From NCBI RefSeq assembly GCF_020541325.1, contig NZ_CP047399.1:1-64000 (forward strand): a DNA stretch of 64,000 nt. Reading direction: 5' to 3'. Of this stretch, positions 13,775 through 22,921 are shown piece after piece. The stretch comes from Candidatus Vallotia laricis. GTDB lineage: Bacteria; Pseudomonadota; Gammaproteobacteria; Burkholderiales; Burkholderiaceae. A program made the translations under genes and the position numbers. Below the pieces are notes generated by a model. That model was not told where the DNA came from. It worked only from the letters and a program-made list of their open reading frames with translations, and searched no databases. The first letter of the stretch is position 1. Each line of letters opens with the position of its first letter.

Positions 13775-14674
13775 ATGCTCGAACGTATCCACCTGGCGAT
13801 TGTGCGCGAGGTTGACAGGCGAGGTTCATTAACAGCTGCAGCCGAAGTATTGTGCCTGACCCAGTCAGCGCTCAGTCATACGGTTAAGAGAATGGAGCAG
13901 ATGCTGGCTACGACAGTCTGGCGTCGTGAAGGCCGAAATTTACGACTTACCCAAGCAGGAGAATATTTATTAGCAGTTGCTAATCGCGTACTACCACAGC
14001 TAGAGCATGCACAAGCGCGACTATCCCAATATGCACAAGGAGCTCGTGGCACGCTACGCATCGGGATGGAATGTCACCCATGTTACCAATGGTTACTGAA
14101 GATAGTATCTCCTTATCTAGCACAGTGGCCAGACGTTCACGTAGATGTGAAACAAAAGTTTCAGTTTGGTGGTGTTGGCGCGTTGTTCGTCTACGATATA
14201 GACATCTTAGTTACACCTGATCCGTTGCGTCGTGCGGGTATTTATTTCGAGCCCGTGTTTGATTACGAGCAAGTGCTGGTAGTCCAACGTGGACATGTAT
14301 TAACACGCGGTACTCATGTAGATCCGATACAGTTAACGAGCGAGGTTCTCATTACCTATCCAGTTGATATTGATCGGCTAGACGTATATATGCAATTTCT
14401 AGTGCCGGCTGGCGTTCGGCCAAAGCTTCACAAAACAATCGAAACTACCGATATTATAGTGCAAATGGTTGCTAGCGGACTCGGTGTTGCTGCATTACCT
14501 TGTTGGTTAGTGCGGGAATATGCAGATAAGATGCCGATTGATACCGTCCGCTTAGGACGCGATGGTATTGCTAAACAGATCTTTGTTGGCATGCGAGAAG
14601 CCGATATTGACACAGACTACCTTAGTGCGTTCGTCGCGCTTGCCCGACACTCACACTGCTATGTAGCAGTATAG
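13775..14674 (+). CDS. metR: LysR-type regulator of methionine synthesis
   Basis: A 299-residue LysR-family regulator. An N-terminal winged helix-turn-helix (about 1-60, with GSLTAAAEVLCLTQSALSH) is followed by a substrate-binding domain that senses homocysteine. The long match to Burkholderia MetR includes GMECHPCYQWLLK and QKFQFGGVGALF. It is divergent from metE. No clear ribosome site precedes the ATG. The last codons form the left arm of a 24-bp perfect inverted repeat (14641-14702) whose spacer holds the stop codon. Confidence 0.94.
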   Translation: MLERIHLAIVREVDRRGSLTAAAEVLCLTQSALSHTVKRMEQMLATTVWRREGRNLRLTQAGEYLLAVANRVLPQLEHAQARLSQYAQGARGTLRIGMECHPCYQWLLKIVSPYLAQWPDVHVDVKQKFQFGGVGALFVYDIDILVTPDPLRRAGIYFEPVFDYEQVLVVQRGHVLTRGTHVDPIQLTSEVLITYPVDIDRLDVYMQFLVPAGVRPKLHKTIETTDIIVQMVASGLGVAALPCWLVREYADKMPIDTVRLGRDGIAKQIFVGMREADIDTDYLSAFVALARHSHCYVAV

Positions 14675-14702
14675 CAACACATAGCAGTGTGAGTGTCGGG
14701 CA
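14641..14702 (+). repeat. 24-bp perfect inverted repeat across the metR 3' end
   Basis: Left arm 14641-14664 lies within the last metR codons and right arm 14679-14702 is its exact reverse complement. The 14-nt spacer contains the TAG stop. The stem is GC-rich and could stop transcription, but no T tract follows. The left arm is needed for the protein, so the right arm looks like an inverted copy of the gene end. Confidence 0.85.
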
Positions 14703-15460
14703 GTACGTTCAAAATATGGGATACTTGAAATAATGCGAAAGAATGTTGTAATGACACTATGCTCTTGCTACTTTTCCCTGAAATATGAAAACTTTGTTTT
14801 CTCACATTGAGCAGCATGATAATCTGTAGAGATAGGGGATACTTATCCTAAAACGCTCCAACATTATAGATACATAAGTGATGTTAATAAATTAAAACCT
14901 GTTCGTATGCATCAAGTCTGCAGCTAAATGCGCAACTCTTAACTAAATAAGCTATAGAGTTTATTTTGTTAGACTAGTTATTCCAGAGTAAAATACTAGC
15001 TACTTGTAGTAGAACTGGCTCATATAACTTCTTAATAAGAAACCTTGTAGTTTTAGCCTGTTACGCTTTGATATTTTGTGGTTAATTAGATTCACAATAC
15101 CGGACTGATCATCAAGAAATATTTTTTGAATCTTTTCTTTAGAACTCTGTCGCGTATATTCTGCTATACACATATAGTATTCTGCTAACGAGATAGTGAA
15201 GTACCGTTTAATCTAATTAAAAAAATGAGTTTTTGAGTATGAGTATGAACTTCACACATTATTTTCATGAAATTCGTTATACTTTTTCGAAGGAATGCCG
15301 GCCAATAGTATAATTGTGGCTATTTGCTACTGAGCTAGTGGCACTAGTATATTTTTTAGACGAGCTTTGAGTTAGCAACGGTAAGGCATAAAAAATAATG
15401 CTAGGCGGAGATCACGCGCTGCATATAGATCTTTACTTATGCGCAACCACTATTTCTACC
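14703..15460. other. non-coding stretch between convergent metR and the dioxygenase-like gene
   Basis: About 0.76 kb, AT-rich. No gene, RNA or strong hairpin was seen. Confidence 0.5.
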
Positions 15461-16225
15461 TTATAGGAGAACCTCCGACTTAGCCGCTGAGCGAGTGCCT
15501 GGAACCGGTAAATTACTAATACCATGATAAGTGAAAACTAGTGAAAACTTGATGTCATCAGATAAGTTTTTTCCCGCTGCATGCAATGTATTGCAATGAA
15601 AGAATATTGCATCACCTAAGTTTAAAGTTGGAGAAATAGCCGTTCTAATCAACGCCACATTCTCCGACGTATCAAGGCGGAAAAACTTCGATTCGTCAAA
15701 ACGTTCAGCGGATAAATCTAATATATGGGATCCCGGCACAAACCGTAGTGCGCCGTTCTCTTCAGTTTCAGTACCAAGCGCAAACCATACAGATATAAGG
15801 TCCTCTCGCTCAAATGCCCAATACCGGACATCTCGGTGCCAGCTTGTCTGGCTTCCGTATGTTGGATGCTTCGTCATCAAACAATTATGATGCGCAAGAG
15901 AGAGCGCGATATGCTCGTCAAAGTACAATGCTATCCGGCTCCGGATTTTTGCTGATTTTGCTAGATTCTGATATATTTTACTTCGTGCGTAAGCGTCTAG
16001 CAAACGGCGTACAGTATTTCCGCCAGGTGCAATACGTGATTTTGGTGCGCCTAAGTAGTGCAAATCTGATTCAAATTCAATGGCCCCATTCAGCCGTGTC
16101 AGCTCAGTTCGGGCCGCATACTTGATCGCTTCGCAAAGATTAGCCGGCAATAATCTAGGTACTATGACAAAACCATCCCGCCTTAGCAACTCAATCTGGC
16201 CTTTATTTGATAAATACTCCGCCAT
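15461..16225 (-). CDS. phytanoyl-CoA dioxygenase (PhyH)-like Fe(II)/2-oxoglutarate oxygenase
   Basis: A 254-residue protein of the PhyH family of non-haem iron oxygenases, which hydroxylate diverse small molecules using O2 and 2-oxoglutarate. The metal triad is visible as H130 and D132 in SWHRDVRYW and H215 in NTLHAAG. The basic residue expected to hold 2-oxoglutarate is best placed at K226 (DDIKFSLV) rather than the more common arginine. It ends with a Pro/Ser/Ala-rich tail. The substrate cannot be inferred. The gene stands alone between two deserts, with no pathway partner nearby, so an intact orphan oxygenase here is notable. Confidence 0.85.
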   Translation of the reverse strand: MAEYLSNKGQIELLRRDGFVIVPRLLPANLCEAIKYAARTELTRLNGAIEFESDLHYLGAPKSRIAPGGNTVRRLLDAYARSKIYQNLAKSAKIRSRIALYFDEHIALSLAHHNCLMTKHPTYGSQTSWHRDVRYWAFEREDLISVWFALGTETEENGALRFVPGSHILDLSAERFDESKFFRLDTSENVALIRTAISPTLNLGDAIFFHCNTLHAAGKNLSDDIKFSLVFTYHGISNLPVPGTRSAAKSEVLL

Positions 16226-17762
16226 CGCATATCCGGTTCAATGACTTAGAATAATTTTACGTGTAGTAACGCGTAGCGAGTTTTTTATCTTATCTTTACT
16301 TGCTTGCATACATACACGCGTCATAGTAAACAGTACTACTGTTGGTCATCTATTCAGATGTATTATGTGCACTGGCTATCTTTACTTTGCCGTTTCTTAT
16401 TTCTTTTGCACTACAAGTAACACATCATTCACGTTAAATTCTTCTTCATACCATGATTATTATATGTCGAAGTTCTCTAAATAAAAGCTATTCACATAAT
16501 CTACCCAGTTCAGCTATGTCAACTAGTCGATACTTCGCAAAGATCTAGTTAGCGTCAGTTGCTGCTGACGCTTCACTAATTTTAGTATGGTGATACCAGT
16601 GGGTAACAACTCAGCGAGTGGGGGTAACATTGATTTAATCGAATTATCTGCGATTTATAGTTTTTGAAAAGCTCTACATCATAATAAGATTATATATAAA
16701 CTATAAACCTCGCACTACTGTACTAATATTAACAATATTAGATGTATGCCACTCACACCGGTACAGATAGAGATCGGATAATCTACAGGTGATAGTACTA
16801 TATTCAAGTGTTCATCATATTAGCTAAAGCTTTATTTAAAAAAGCATTCAAATCAAAAAATGTCGAGGATATACATATAGAACTCACTACGTAAAATGCT
16901 CAGGTTAAACGAACCTTATAAATGCATATCATATCAGACCTACCCTAGATCGCCTGGAACTCAACACCGCCTTCATAATTTACGAGATAAACAATCCAGC
17001 TACTTGTATTCAGATATATCTGAGCTTTTATCTGAAATGCATTTTCGGGGTCGTTGAGGGGGGGCATAAATCTGCAATTGAATTATTTGATCTTAGCAAT
17101 AACAGTGATTAACAGTGGTTTCTAGAATGCTAGAAGTTAGTACTGACCTTCGAAAATAAACTAGGAGCATAGTATAGTGTGTTTCTATCTACTGCATCTA
17201 TCCACTCAGTAGCTAGCAAATAGCTAAACAGTAATAAGTACCTTCCAGTACTTCCTAAGTAATAGACACCCAGAGACAGGTGATACGAGCCGATACTGAT
17301 GACACCTGCCTTTGCTTTCTTTGAAAAATATAGCCCAGCCAATTCGTAAGCTGGCTTTATATAACAAGCTAATACTTCCACGCTCTCACACTCTTAATAA
17401 GGTAGAAAGCATATTAGAATGTGATTGCTGCTAAGTATAGATTCTGAACCCAGTATCTTGTTTTCAACTCAACGAACTTCGAAGCAGTATGTCTGATAAC
17501 ACCAACTTAGGTAACTTCCCAATAAATATAATCTGCATTAGTAATATCATTACTTTTTAAACCGAACACGACCCTCGACTGTTATTTCGTCGAGATCCAG
17601 ATTATATGCACTCTTCCTCGTATTTCCATGATCCGTTACTACACAATAATTGCGTAGTTAAGTACTACAGTAGATATCTTATATAAATGAGAATCCTTCA
17701 CTACAAGACTAGAACTGATGCTTGAGTGACTCTAGAAGTTATGATGGTGGGTATACATGCTC
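16226..17762. other. gene desert upstream of the dioxygenase-like gene
   Basis: About 1.5 kb without a supportable gene. Hairpins seen are AGCGTCAG/CTGACGCT (16551-16572, 6-nt loop) and CTAATATT/AATATTAG (16723-16741). A G7 run lies near 17055. It adjoins the decayed gspG and may contain further secretion-gene remains that are too eroded to identify. Confidence 0.5.
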
Positions 17763-18066
17763 CCGTTATTTTAAGTTTCCAATATACTTTGACGGCTTCC
17801 GGATCAACATTTATAAACCCTATTCTTGTGTTAAATATCAGTTATTACCGAGTCGGTACAGATTTGCATGCATTCATGATTGTAACAATATGGGTGGCTT
17901 TAGCGTGATGATTCCGGTCGTGATGACTCTTGATTTTAGATGCTAAGAAAGAGGCCAAGATCCCTAAAATCGCGATCATGACCATAACTTCAATAAGTGT
18001 CAAACCACGATGGCGTATCATCTGTATATTGACTAATCGCCGAATTTTTCGTTTTGTGTATCGCAT
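17763..18066 (-). pseudogene. gspG: decayed type II secretion major pseudopilin gene (gspG)
   Basis: The frame starting at 18066 carries a textbook prepilin signal: basic leader, RHRGLTLIEVM cleavage site with glutamate at +5, then a hydrophobic helix (MIAILGILASFL), then the GspG-like HIVTIMNACKS. It then breaks. Removing one G after the KS codons restores YRLGNN, and the same frame continues with stop, YLTQE, stop, GL, stop, MLIRKP. This lines up with the GspG core YRLDNxRYPTQEQGLQALxxKP. The three stops sit where R, Q and Q codons are expected, and each is explained by one C-to-T change (CGA to TGA, CAG to TAG, CAA to TAA). Similarity fades below about 17790. No other gsp gene was recognised, so the secretion system is presumably lost. 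Confidence 0.85.
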
Positions 18067-19363
18067 TCTTGCCTCATTACTTAAATTAACTAAAATCTAT
18101 GCGACAAACCATCTATTAGATCCAGGTGACTCGTTTTATACTCAAAGCTATTTAAATCTGCTATTAAGATTAGTATACTAAGGAGATATTCACACTTCTG
18201 TATATGGCTATAAAGCATGAATCATCTAATAAAACATTTAATAATTAAACGCGCTAACGTACAAATCTTACTTGAGATTTAGCGACGTCTTCTCGCCCTT
18301 AGTAGATACGATGGGATGTTCTATTGTACTGGGGTTTTACTAGATTGCCATAAGCAGATCAAACCCTAAAGCTTCACATCGTAAATAAATCATCACATCT
18401 ATCCCTTATATACAACATGCCGGTATAGACCACTAAGTCAGTAATGTCTGCTGTACTACTATCCGCAGTTTTAAGTCCTAAATTTCTCAGACCAGTATAA
18501 CTTTCGTTTATATATCATTAAACTGCGAAAGCGCATTAAGATCTATTATCTATAGCCCCGTTTAATTATTATCTTTAATATGCTTAATAAATCTTACTAT
18601 CGCGCGCACGACATCATATAATGTTGTTTTTTAACGATAGACTCTTAACGAAATTTGTACTTTCACTATAGGCTTATACGTAGGATAAGCGAGTTACATG
18701 GTAACTATTTTATGAGAGATTATAGTGCCTAATGTGTGATTCCATGCTCAAATACACACTAAATATATTCTCGAGTGTTAATACCTTATATAGTCTTCAC
18801 GAATTCGTGATCAGATAGTCGGTGCTTTATCATTAAGACGAAAATAGCTATTCGACCCTCAGGAATATTTTATTCAGTCCAGATAGTTAGCTCGTAACCT
18901 CACTGACCACTTGAGTAACACTTTTTCTGAGAGCATGCATGCGCCTTCTTCAAACCATCTACTTAGAAACACACTTTAATTATTTATTGGTATATGAGTT
19001 AACAATAATCTAGTCATCGCTTGAACTGTCTGTCTATCAATATAAGCAGCATTAACTAACTACCACTCTTTATATGGTAGTTTCCGGGCGGGAAATTTTA
19101 TGATACTGGAAAGTTGTGTTTAACACTGGTGCAAGAGCTCACTTAGTGCACAACCATAAGTCATGTGAGTGAATAGAACAATAAGACTTATCATATTTAA
19201 TGTAAATTGCTCTAATGAACTAAAGTTACAACGGTAACTTACACCAAACATTAAAGAACTGTGAATAGAGAGCCTTAATTCGTCTGTATTATTAAGATTT
19301 TTACTTTTAGGATCTTATCCTCATAAAAACGAGGTTACTTTATATATCGTCGATGTTTGCGGG
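18067..19363. other. gene desert between gspG remnant and HU gene
   Basis: About 1.3 kb, AT-rich, with only short non-protein-like open frames. No RNA gene or strong hairpin was seen until the pair of hairpins just downstream of the HU gene (19364-19447). Confidence 0.5.
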
Positions 19364-19387
19364 GGGGTGTAATGTATGCTACACCCC
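19364..19387. repeat. 8-bp hairpin with G/C-rich arms
   Basis: GGGGTGTA (19364-19371) and TACACCCC (19380-19387) pair perfectly across 8 nt. It starts within a G7 run and lies just beyond the likely HU terminator. It may be a second terminator element. Confidence 0.4.
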
Positions 19388-19413
19388 GCACATTCAGTGG
19401 ATATAGCTCAAAA

Positions 19414-19447
19414 GTGCACCTATACAGGTGGAGCAACATAGGTGCAC
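19414..19447 (-). terminator. rho-independent terminator of the HU gene
   Basis: GTGCACCTAT (19414-19423) and ATAGGTGCAC (19438-19447) form a perfect 10-bp stem 8 bp after the HU stop. On the minus strand the stem is followed by TTTT, which supports termination of the HU transcript. Confidence 0.75.
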
Positions 19448-19455
19448 CCGTAATA

Positions 19456-19734
19456 TCAGCGATTATTGACGGCGTCTTTGAATGCTTTTCCAGCAGTGAA
19501 TTTGATGGTCTTTGCAGCGGGAATCTTGATCGCCTCACCCGTCTTTGGGTTTCGGCCGGTGCGTGCTTCGCGATTACCGGTGCCGAAGCTGCCGAAGCCG
19601 ATCAACTGAACGCTGTCGCCACTGGAAACAGATTTTTTAATAACTTCGAGCAGAGCGTCGAGTGTCTCACTAGTTTGCAGCTTGCTGGTACCAGTCTTCA
19701 GAGAGACTATGTCGATCAGTTCCTGTTTGTTCAT
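19456..19734 (-). CDS. hupB: HU-family nucleoid protein
   Basis: A small 92-residue histone-like DNA-binding protein that dimerises and bends DNA. It begins [15 protein letters not shown] and carries the HU arm signature [18 protein letters not shown] with the intercalating proline region, ending [14 protein letters not shown]. The length is standard. A good ribosome site (AAAAGGAT on the minus strand) precedes the ATG, and a TATAAT element lies upstream. It is monocistronic, with its own terminator. HU is usually retained in reduced genomes as a main nucleoid organiser. Assignment as HU-beta rather than HU-alpha rests on overall similarity. Confidence 0.96.
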   Translation of the reverse strand: MNKQELIDIVSLKTGTSKLQTSETLDALLEVIKKSVSSGDSVQLIGFGSFGTGNREARTGRNPKTGEAIKIPAAKTIKFTAGKAFKDAVNNR

Positions 19735-19781
19735 ACGTATCCTTTTGAAGTTAATTAATTATGAACGCTACAAACGCGCCG

Positions 19782-19814
19782 ATTATACGTGCGTGCACTA
19801 GACATTGCGTCTAG
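19782..19814 (-). promoter_or_regulatory. candidate HU promoter with palindrome
   Basis: On the minus strand a perfect TATAAT (plus 19782-19787) lies about 50 bp upstream of the HU ATG. Immediately upstream is the palindrome CTAGAC/GTCTAG (19798-19814) near the expected -35 position, where no good -35 hexamer is visible. The palindrome could be an operator. Both are inferred by eye. Confidence 0.4.
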
Positions 19815-20275
19815 TTCTGTGATTCTGCCTTAAGCATTCCGAGAACCACTTGCATTAATACGGTATTAGTATTGCTACCCTCCCGATTAGGGTTAATGCT
19901 CTTTATGCGTATGTGAATAGTACCGTCCGTAAAAACCATAGAAAATTTTTCTAAAATTAGTTTGGAGTAATTTACTCGCTCTTTCGTGTGCTGTATGTAG
20001 TATGCAACGAGATTCAGAAAATATTAGCTTCTAACCTTAATAGAAACTGGCCTAATATTAGTTAGGCTTTGCAAATTTAAACCTCGAATTACCAAGTTTT
20101 ATTTGGGCATTTTATCCGTAGAATATCTTAAAAATTCCTATCAGGATAAAAACATCAGTACTATGCTGATCATTTATTATTCGATTAGCATCATCAAAGT
20201 ATGTTCATAGCTTCTACTTTCTGTACTGTAATCCGAGAGATGCGCATTATAATCTACGGGGTGAGTAAGTAAGAC

Positions 20276-20491
20276 TTACATGCGATTATAGAATTTTTCT
20301 GGTCTGCCTAATTCAGCTAGAAGTGCTGCGCTATTAGCGTTCAAAAGTGCAAAATTATAATCGCAAGATGTTAGGAGTATGCTTAACTTTGGTAATTCGG
20401 TTTTTGTTTTTATCCAGATAATTATGGAATCTGGTAGCTCCTGAGCATAGACGTTCTCTATACACCAGGAGTGCTGTTGGGTATTGATCAA
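20276..20491 (-). CDS. possible small gene or gene fragment of unknown function
   Basis: A 71-codon frame with a TTG start. The middle reads like a real protein (QELPDSIIIWIKTKTELP, then NFALLNANSAALLAELGRPE) and differs from the low-complexity frames around it. A TATAAT-like element lies a few bases upstream of the TTG, and no ribosome site is visible. I do not recognise the family. It could be a short intact gene, the tail of a broken one, or chance. Confidence 0.25.
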   Translation of the reverse strand: MINTQQHSWCIENVYAQELPDSIIIWIKTKTELPKLSILLTSCDYNFALLNANSAALLAELGRPEKFYNRM

Positions 20492-20580
20492 CTTTAATTA
20501 TACGCTATAACTAGATAAACTAGATTAATGATCGGAATCAGCTATCGCTATGAGTGACGCTAACCCAGCGGGGATTAGGA

Positions 20581-20605
20581 TAACTCCCTCTGCTAGAGGG
20601 AGTTA
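20581..20605. repeat. 10-bp perfect hairpin
   Basis: TAACTCCCTC (20581-20590), loop TGCTA and GAGGGAGTTA (20596-20605) form a perfect GC-containing stem in the desert. There is no T tract and no adjacent gene. It may be a relic terminator. Confidence 0.5.
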
Positions 20606-21086
20606 CATGGTATTAATTGATTCGAGAGGGGTGTAGAAGACAGATGATAATCTTATGCTTAGTCGAGAAAGTGACTAACTTTAGAAACATCGGAGTTTGT
20701 ACGGCGGTTCGCTGATAGTTTATAAAGATTTGTATTGTCAGTGATGGAGAATGAATGTATCGATAGCCAGATCAATAGAAAGCTAAAGCTACTAAGCGTG
20801 GGGGGGGCTGGTGAACGCATTGAGTGGACGCATTACCGTCTGAAGTTATCTAAATTGTACTGTAGACAAGAATATCAATTACCAGAGTATATCACTGGAT
20901 ACTTTCAACCACGAGTTTATGCTTGCAATAAGTGAGACAAAAATATAGTGTTTGGCACACATTTTTATGTGGTTTTTTCACTCCAGTAAGTCTCTGTTTA
21001 AATTAAGATAATTAATGTTATGCACAGGAAAATCATTCCTTTGTTAACTGCTATTATATTTAGATATAACAAAGAATTTTTATACA

Positions 21087-21109
21087 AGACTTGTAAAAGT
21101 TACAAGTCT
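21087..21109. repeat. 10-bp perfect hairpin
   Basis: AGACTTGTAA (21087-21096), loop AAG and TTACAAGTCT (21100-21109) pair perfectly in AT-rich non-coding sequence. Function unknown. Confidence 0.45.
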
Positions 21110-22151
21110 CTAAAGACTATGTATTCATACATATAATGAGGTTCACAAATTTGTTATTGCATTCTATAATAGAAACCACGTTATTTACGTGTATTGAAAA
21201 ATCTGAAGCAAGATGCATACTAATATATTCTGAGTATCGTTTTTCTGGTTTGGGTACACTAATTTTATTCTTAGTATTTAATAGCTATAGTTTTACTAAT
21301 CAGCTTTAGACACTAGTGTTTCACACTAGATATTCCCGCTTAATATTTCTAGAAAACTTCTGGGTGCTTATACCAGACCTTTCTTTTTTCTGTGGTAATA
21401 CCATGTTGGGGCGGTTTTATATTCGATTTTCCTGGCTAATTTTTATGGCGAAATTTGATCGCTTTTAGTTCTGGCCTATATAGTAATGAGTCTCCGTCGT
21501 ATTTTGAGAGCGTGTTTTTTAAAAATTACTATCTAGCTAGTATAACTAAAAATATAGTAGCTCACTCACATCGATATATTCGATTGCAGTCTTCATTTTT
21601 TAATTTTCTTAAATAAATATTTGTTAAAATCATAGATAATTTTTATATTAAAAATTCTAAAAATAGACAAAATTCTACAGTTGTGATCTAAATTGGAGTG
21701 TCTTTTTTAGTTGCAACTAAAGTATGTGGTTTAATTGCATATAGTCCGTTTATATTAGTTCTGTTTAGATTTTTTATTTTTGAAAGTTACGAATTATAAT
21801 AAGTAAGTTAATTTTGCTTGCTTCATTGACTCTTTAAAGCAGCTGGTTCGAATACGAAATTTTCGAACGATTATATGGTCTGTGTCCAAAATAAGTGTTT
21901 TGCCTGAAACTTAGTGCATAGCCGTATTACTTCTGATAGAAGGCAGCTATGTATATATTCTAGTGCTGAAATTTGTGAAGACGAGATATTTGGATTTTTC
22001 TAATTGTAGAAGAAATACCAAAAGGTTTTCTATAGATATAAAACTCTTTATCAATAGATATTAACCTAATTTACGCAAAATTAGAGAAACTGCTATTAAG
22101 TTATCAACTAGTATTTTTTCTGCTGTGAATTAGCGATTCCGATATGCGAAG

Positions 22152-22190
22152 TATTGTTCTCGATCTGCGCAATATGGATCGAGAACAATA
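22152..22190. repeat. 14-bp perfect inverted repeat
   Basis: TATTGTTCTCGATC (22152-22165) and GATCGAGAACAATA (22177-22190) pair perfectly across an 11-nt loop, followed on the plus strand by ATTTT. It could end a short unrecognised plus-strand transcript, but no gene is seen upstream. Confidence 0.55.
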
Positions 22191-22921
22191 ATTTTAAGCC
22201 ATGAAACTAGTAGCATATTTTTAGGCATGTTTTTTGATCTCAAGATCTATTAGAACTAAACGATAATGGAACTCAAAGATTTATAGTGTTCAATATGCAC
22301 CATGCATGCTAACTGCTTAGATATGCGAGTATAGTATTTCAATTGCATTCGATATCGTAGTATATTGCATCCATCATCGGGTTATTTTTTACTGCGACTC
22401 GAGTTAATTAGAGAAATTCGATCAGCCTAGGTGCGATTCATTGCGTCAGATACTTAAGAGATTTCTATAATTTATTACTTAATGAGCAATAGATATCGTC
22501 CGAAAACCACTACCTCGTCTATATCATCAGTCGTTTTGAGATCTCTATCTAGTGTTCTTTCTAATGCACTATATCGAATCACTCGTATATACGCTGACCA
22601 ATATTAATTGGAGCATGTACAACTGTGAGAATGATTTGTTACAATCACGCGTTGAACTAGTAAAGGTCATGACTATAGCGAGTATAGTATCAAATACTAT
22701 GACTTCATATCCAATACATCACTGTATTGCAACTATGTTTGTATGCAAAATTGTTTGAAATTCTAGAAAAATATCGTATGGTGACTGAAAGCACTTCACT
22801 TGCCGAATAAAATAAAAGGCTGTATAGAGTGTCTCTTGGGTAATTTTAGGTAGATAGGCCAGTAGAGTAGGCTTTCTGCTCTTTTTTCTGGGGTACGTGT
22901 TTAGGGTGTTGCGTTATTACT

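Larger units (their letters stand above)
19815..22921. other. gene desert between divergent HU and mnmG
   Basis: About 3.1 kb. Apart from a possible small open frame (20276-20491) there is no supportable gene. Hairpins seen are 20581-20605 (10 bp), 21087-21109 (10 bp), 21313-21329 (7 bp) and 22152-22190 (14 bp). A G7 run lies near 20800. The segment is strongly AT-rich. Confidence 0.5.

Noticed and set aside
20735-20935. 66-codon plus-strand frame
   Set aside because: It contains a G7 run coding GGAGE-like filler, is not protein-like and lacks a ribosome site.
21018-21026. TTATGCACA, a DnaA-box-like 9-mer (another, TTATACACA, at 35312-35320)
   Set aside because: These are single isolated matches without clustering, expected by chance in AT-rich DNA. 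The origin is more likely just upstream of dnaA, outside the window.
21840-21870. GGTTCGAATAC resembling a tRNA T-loop
   Set aside because: No acceptor or anticodon stem could be folded around it.
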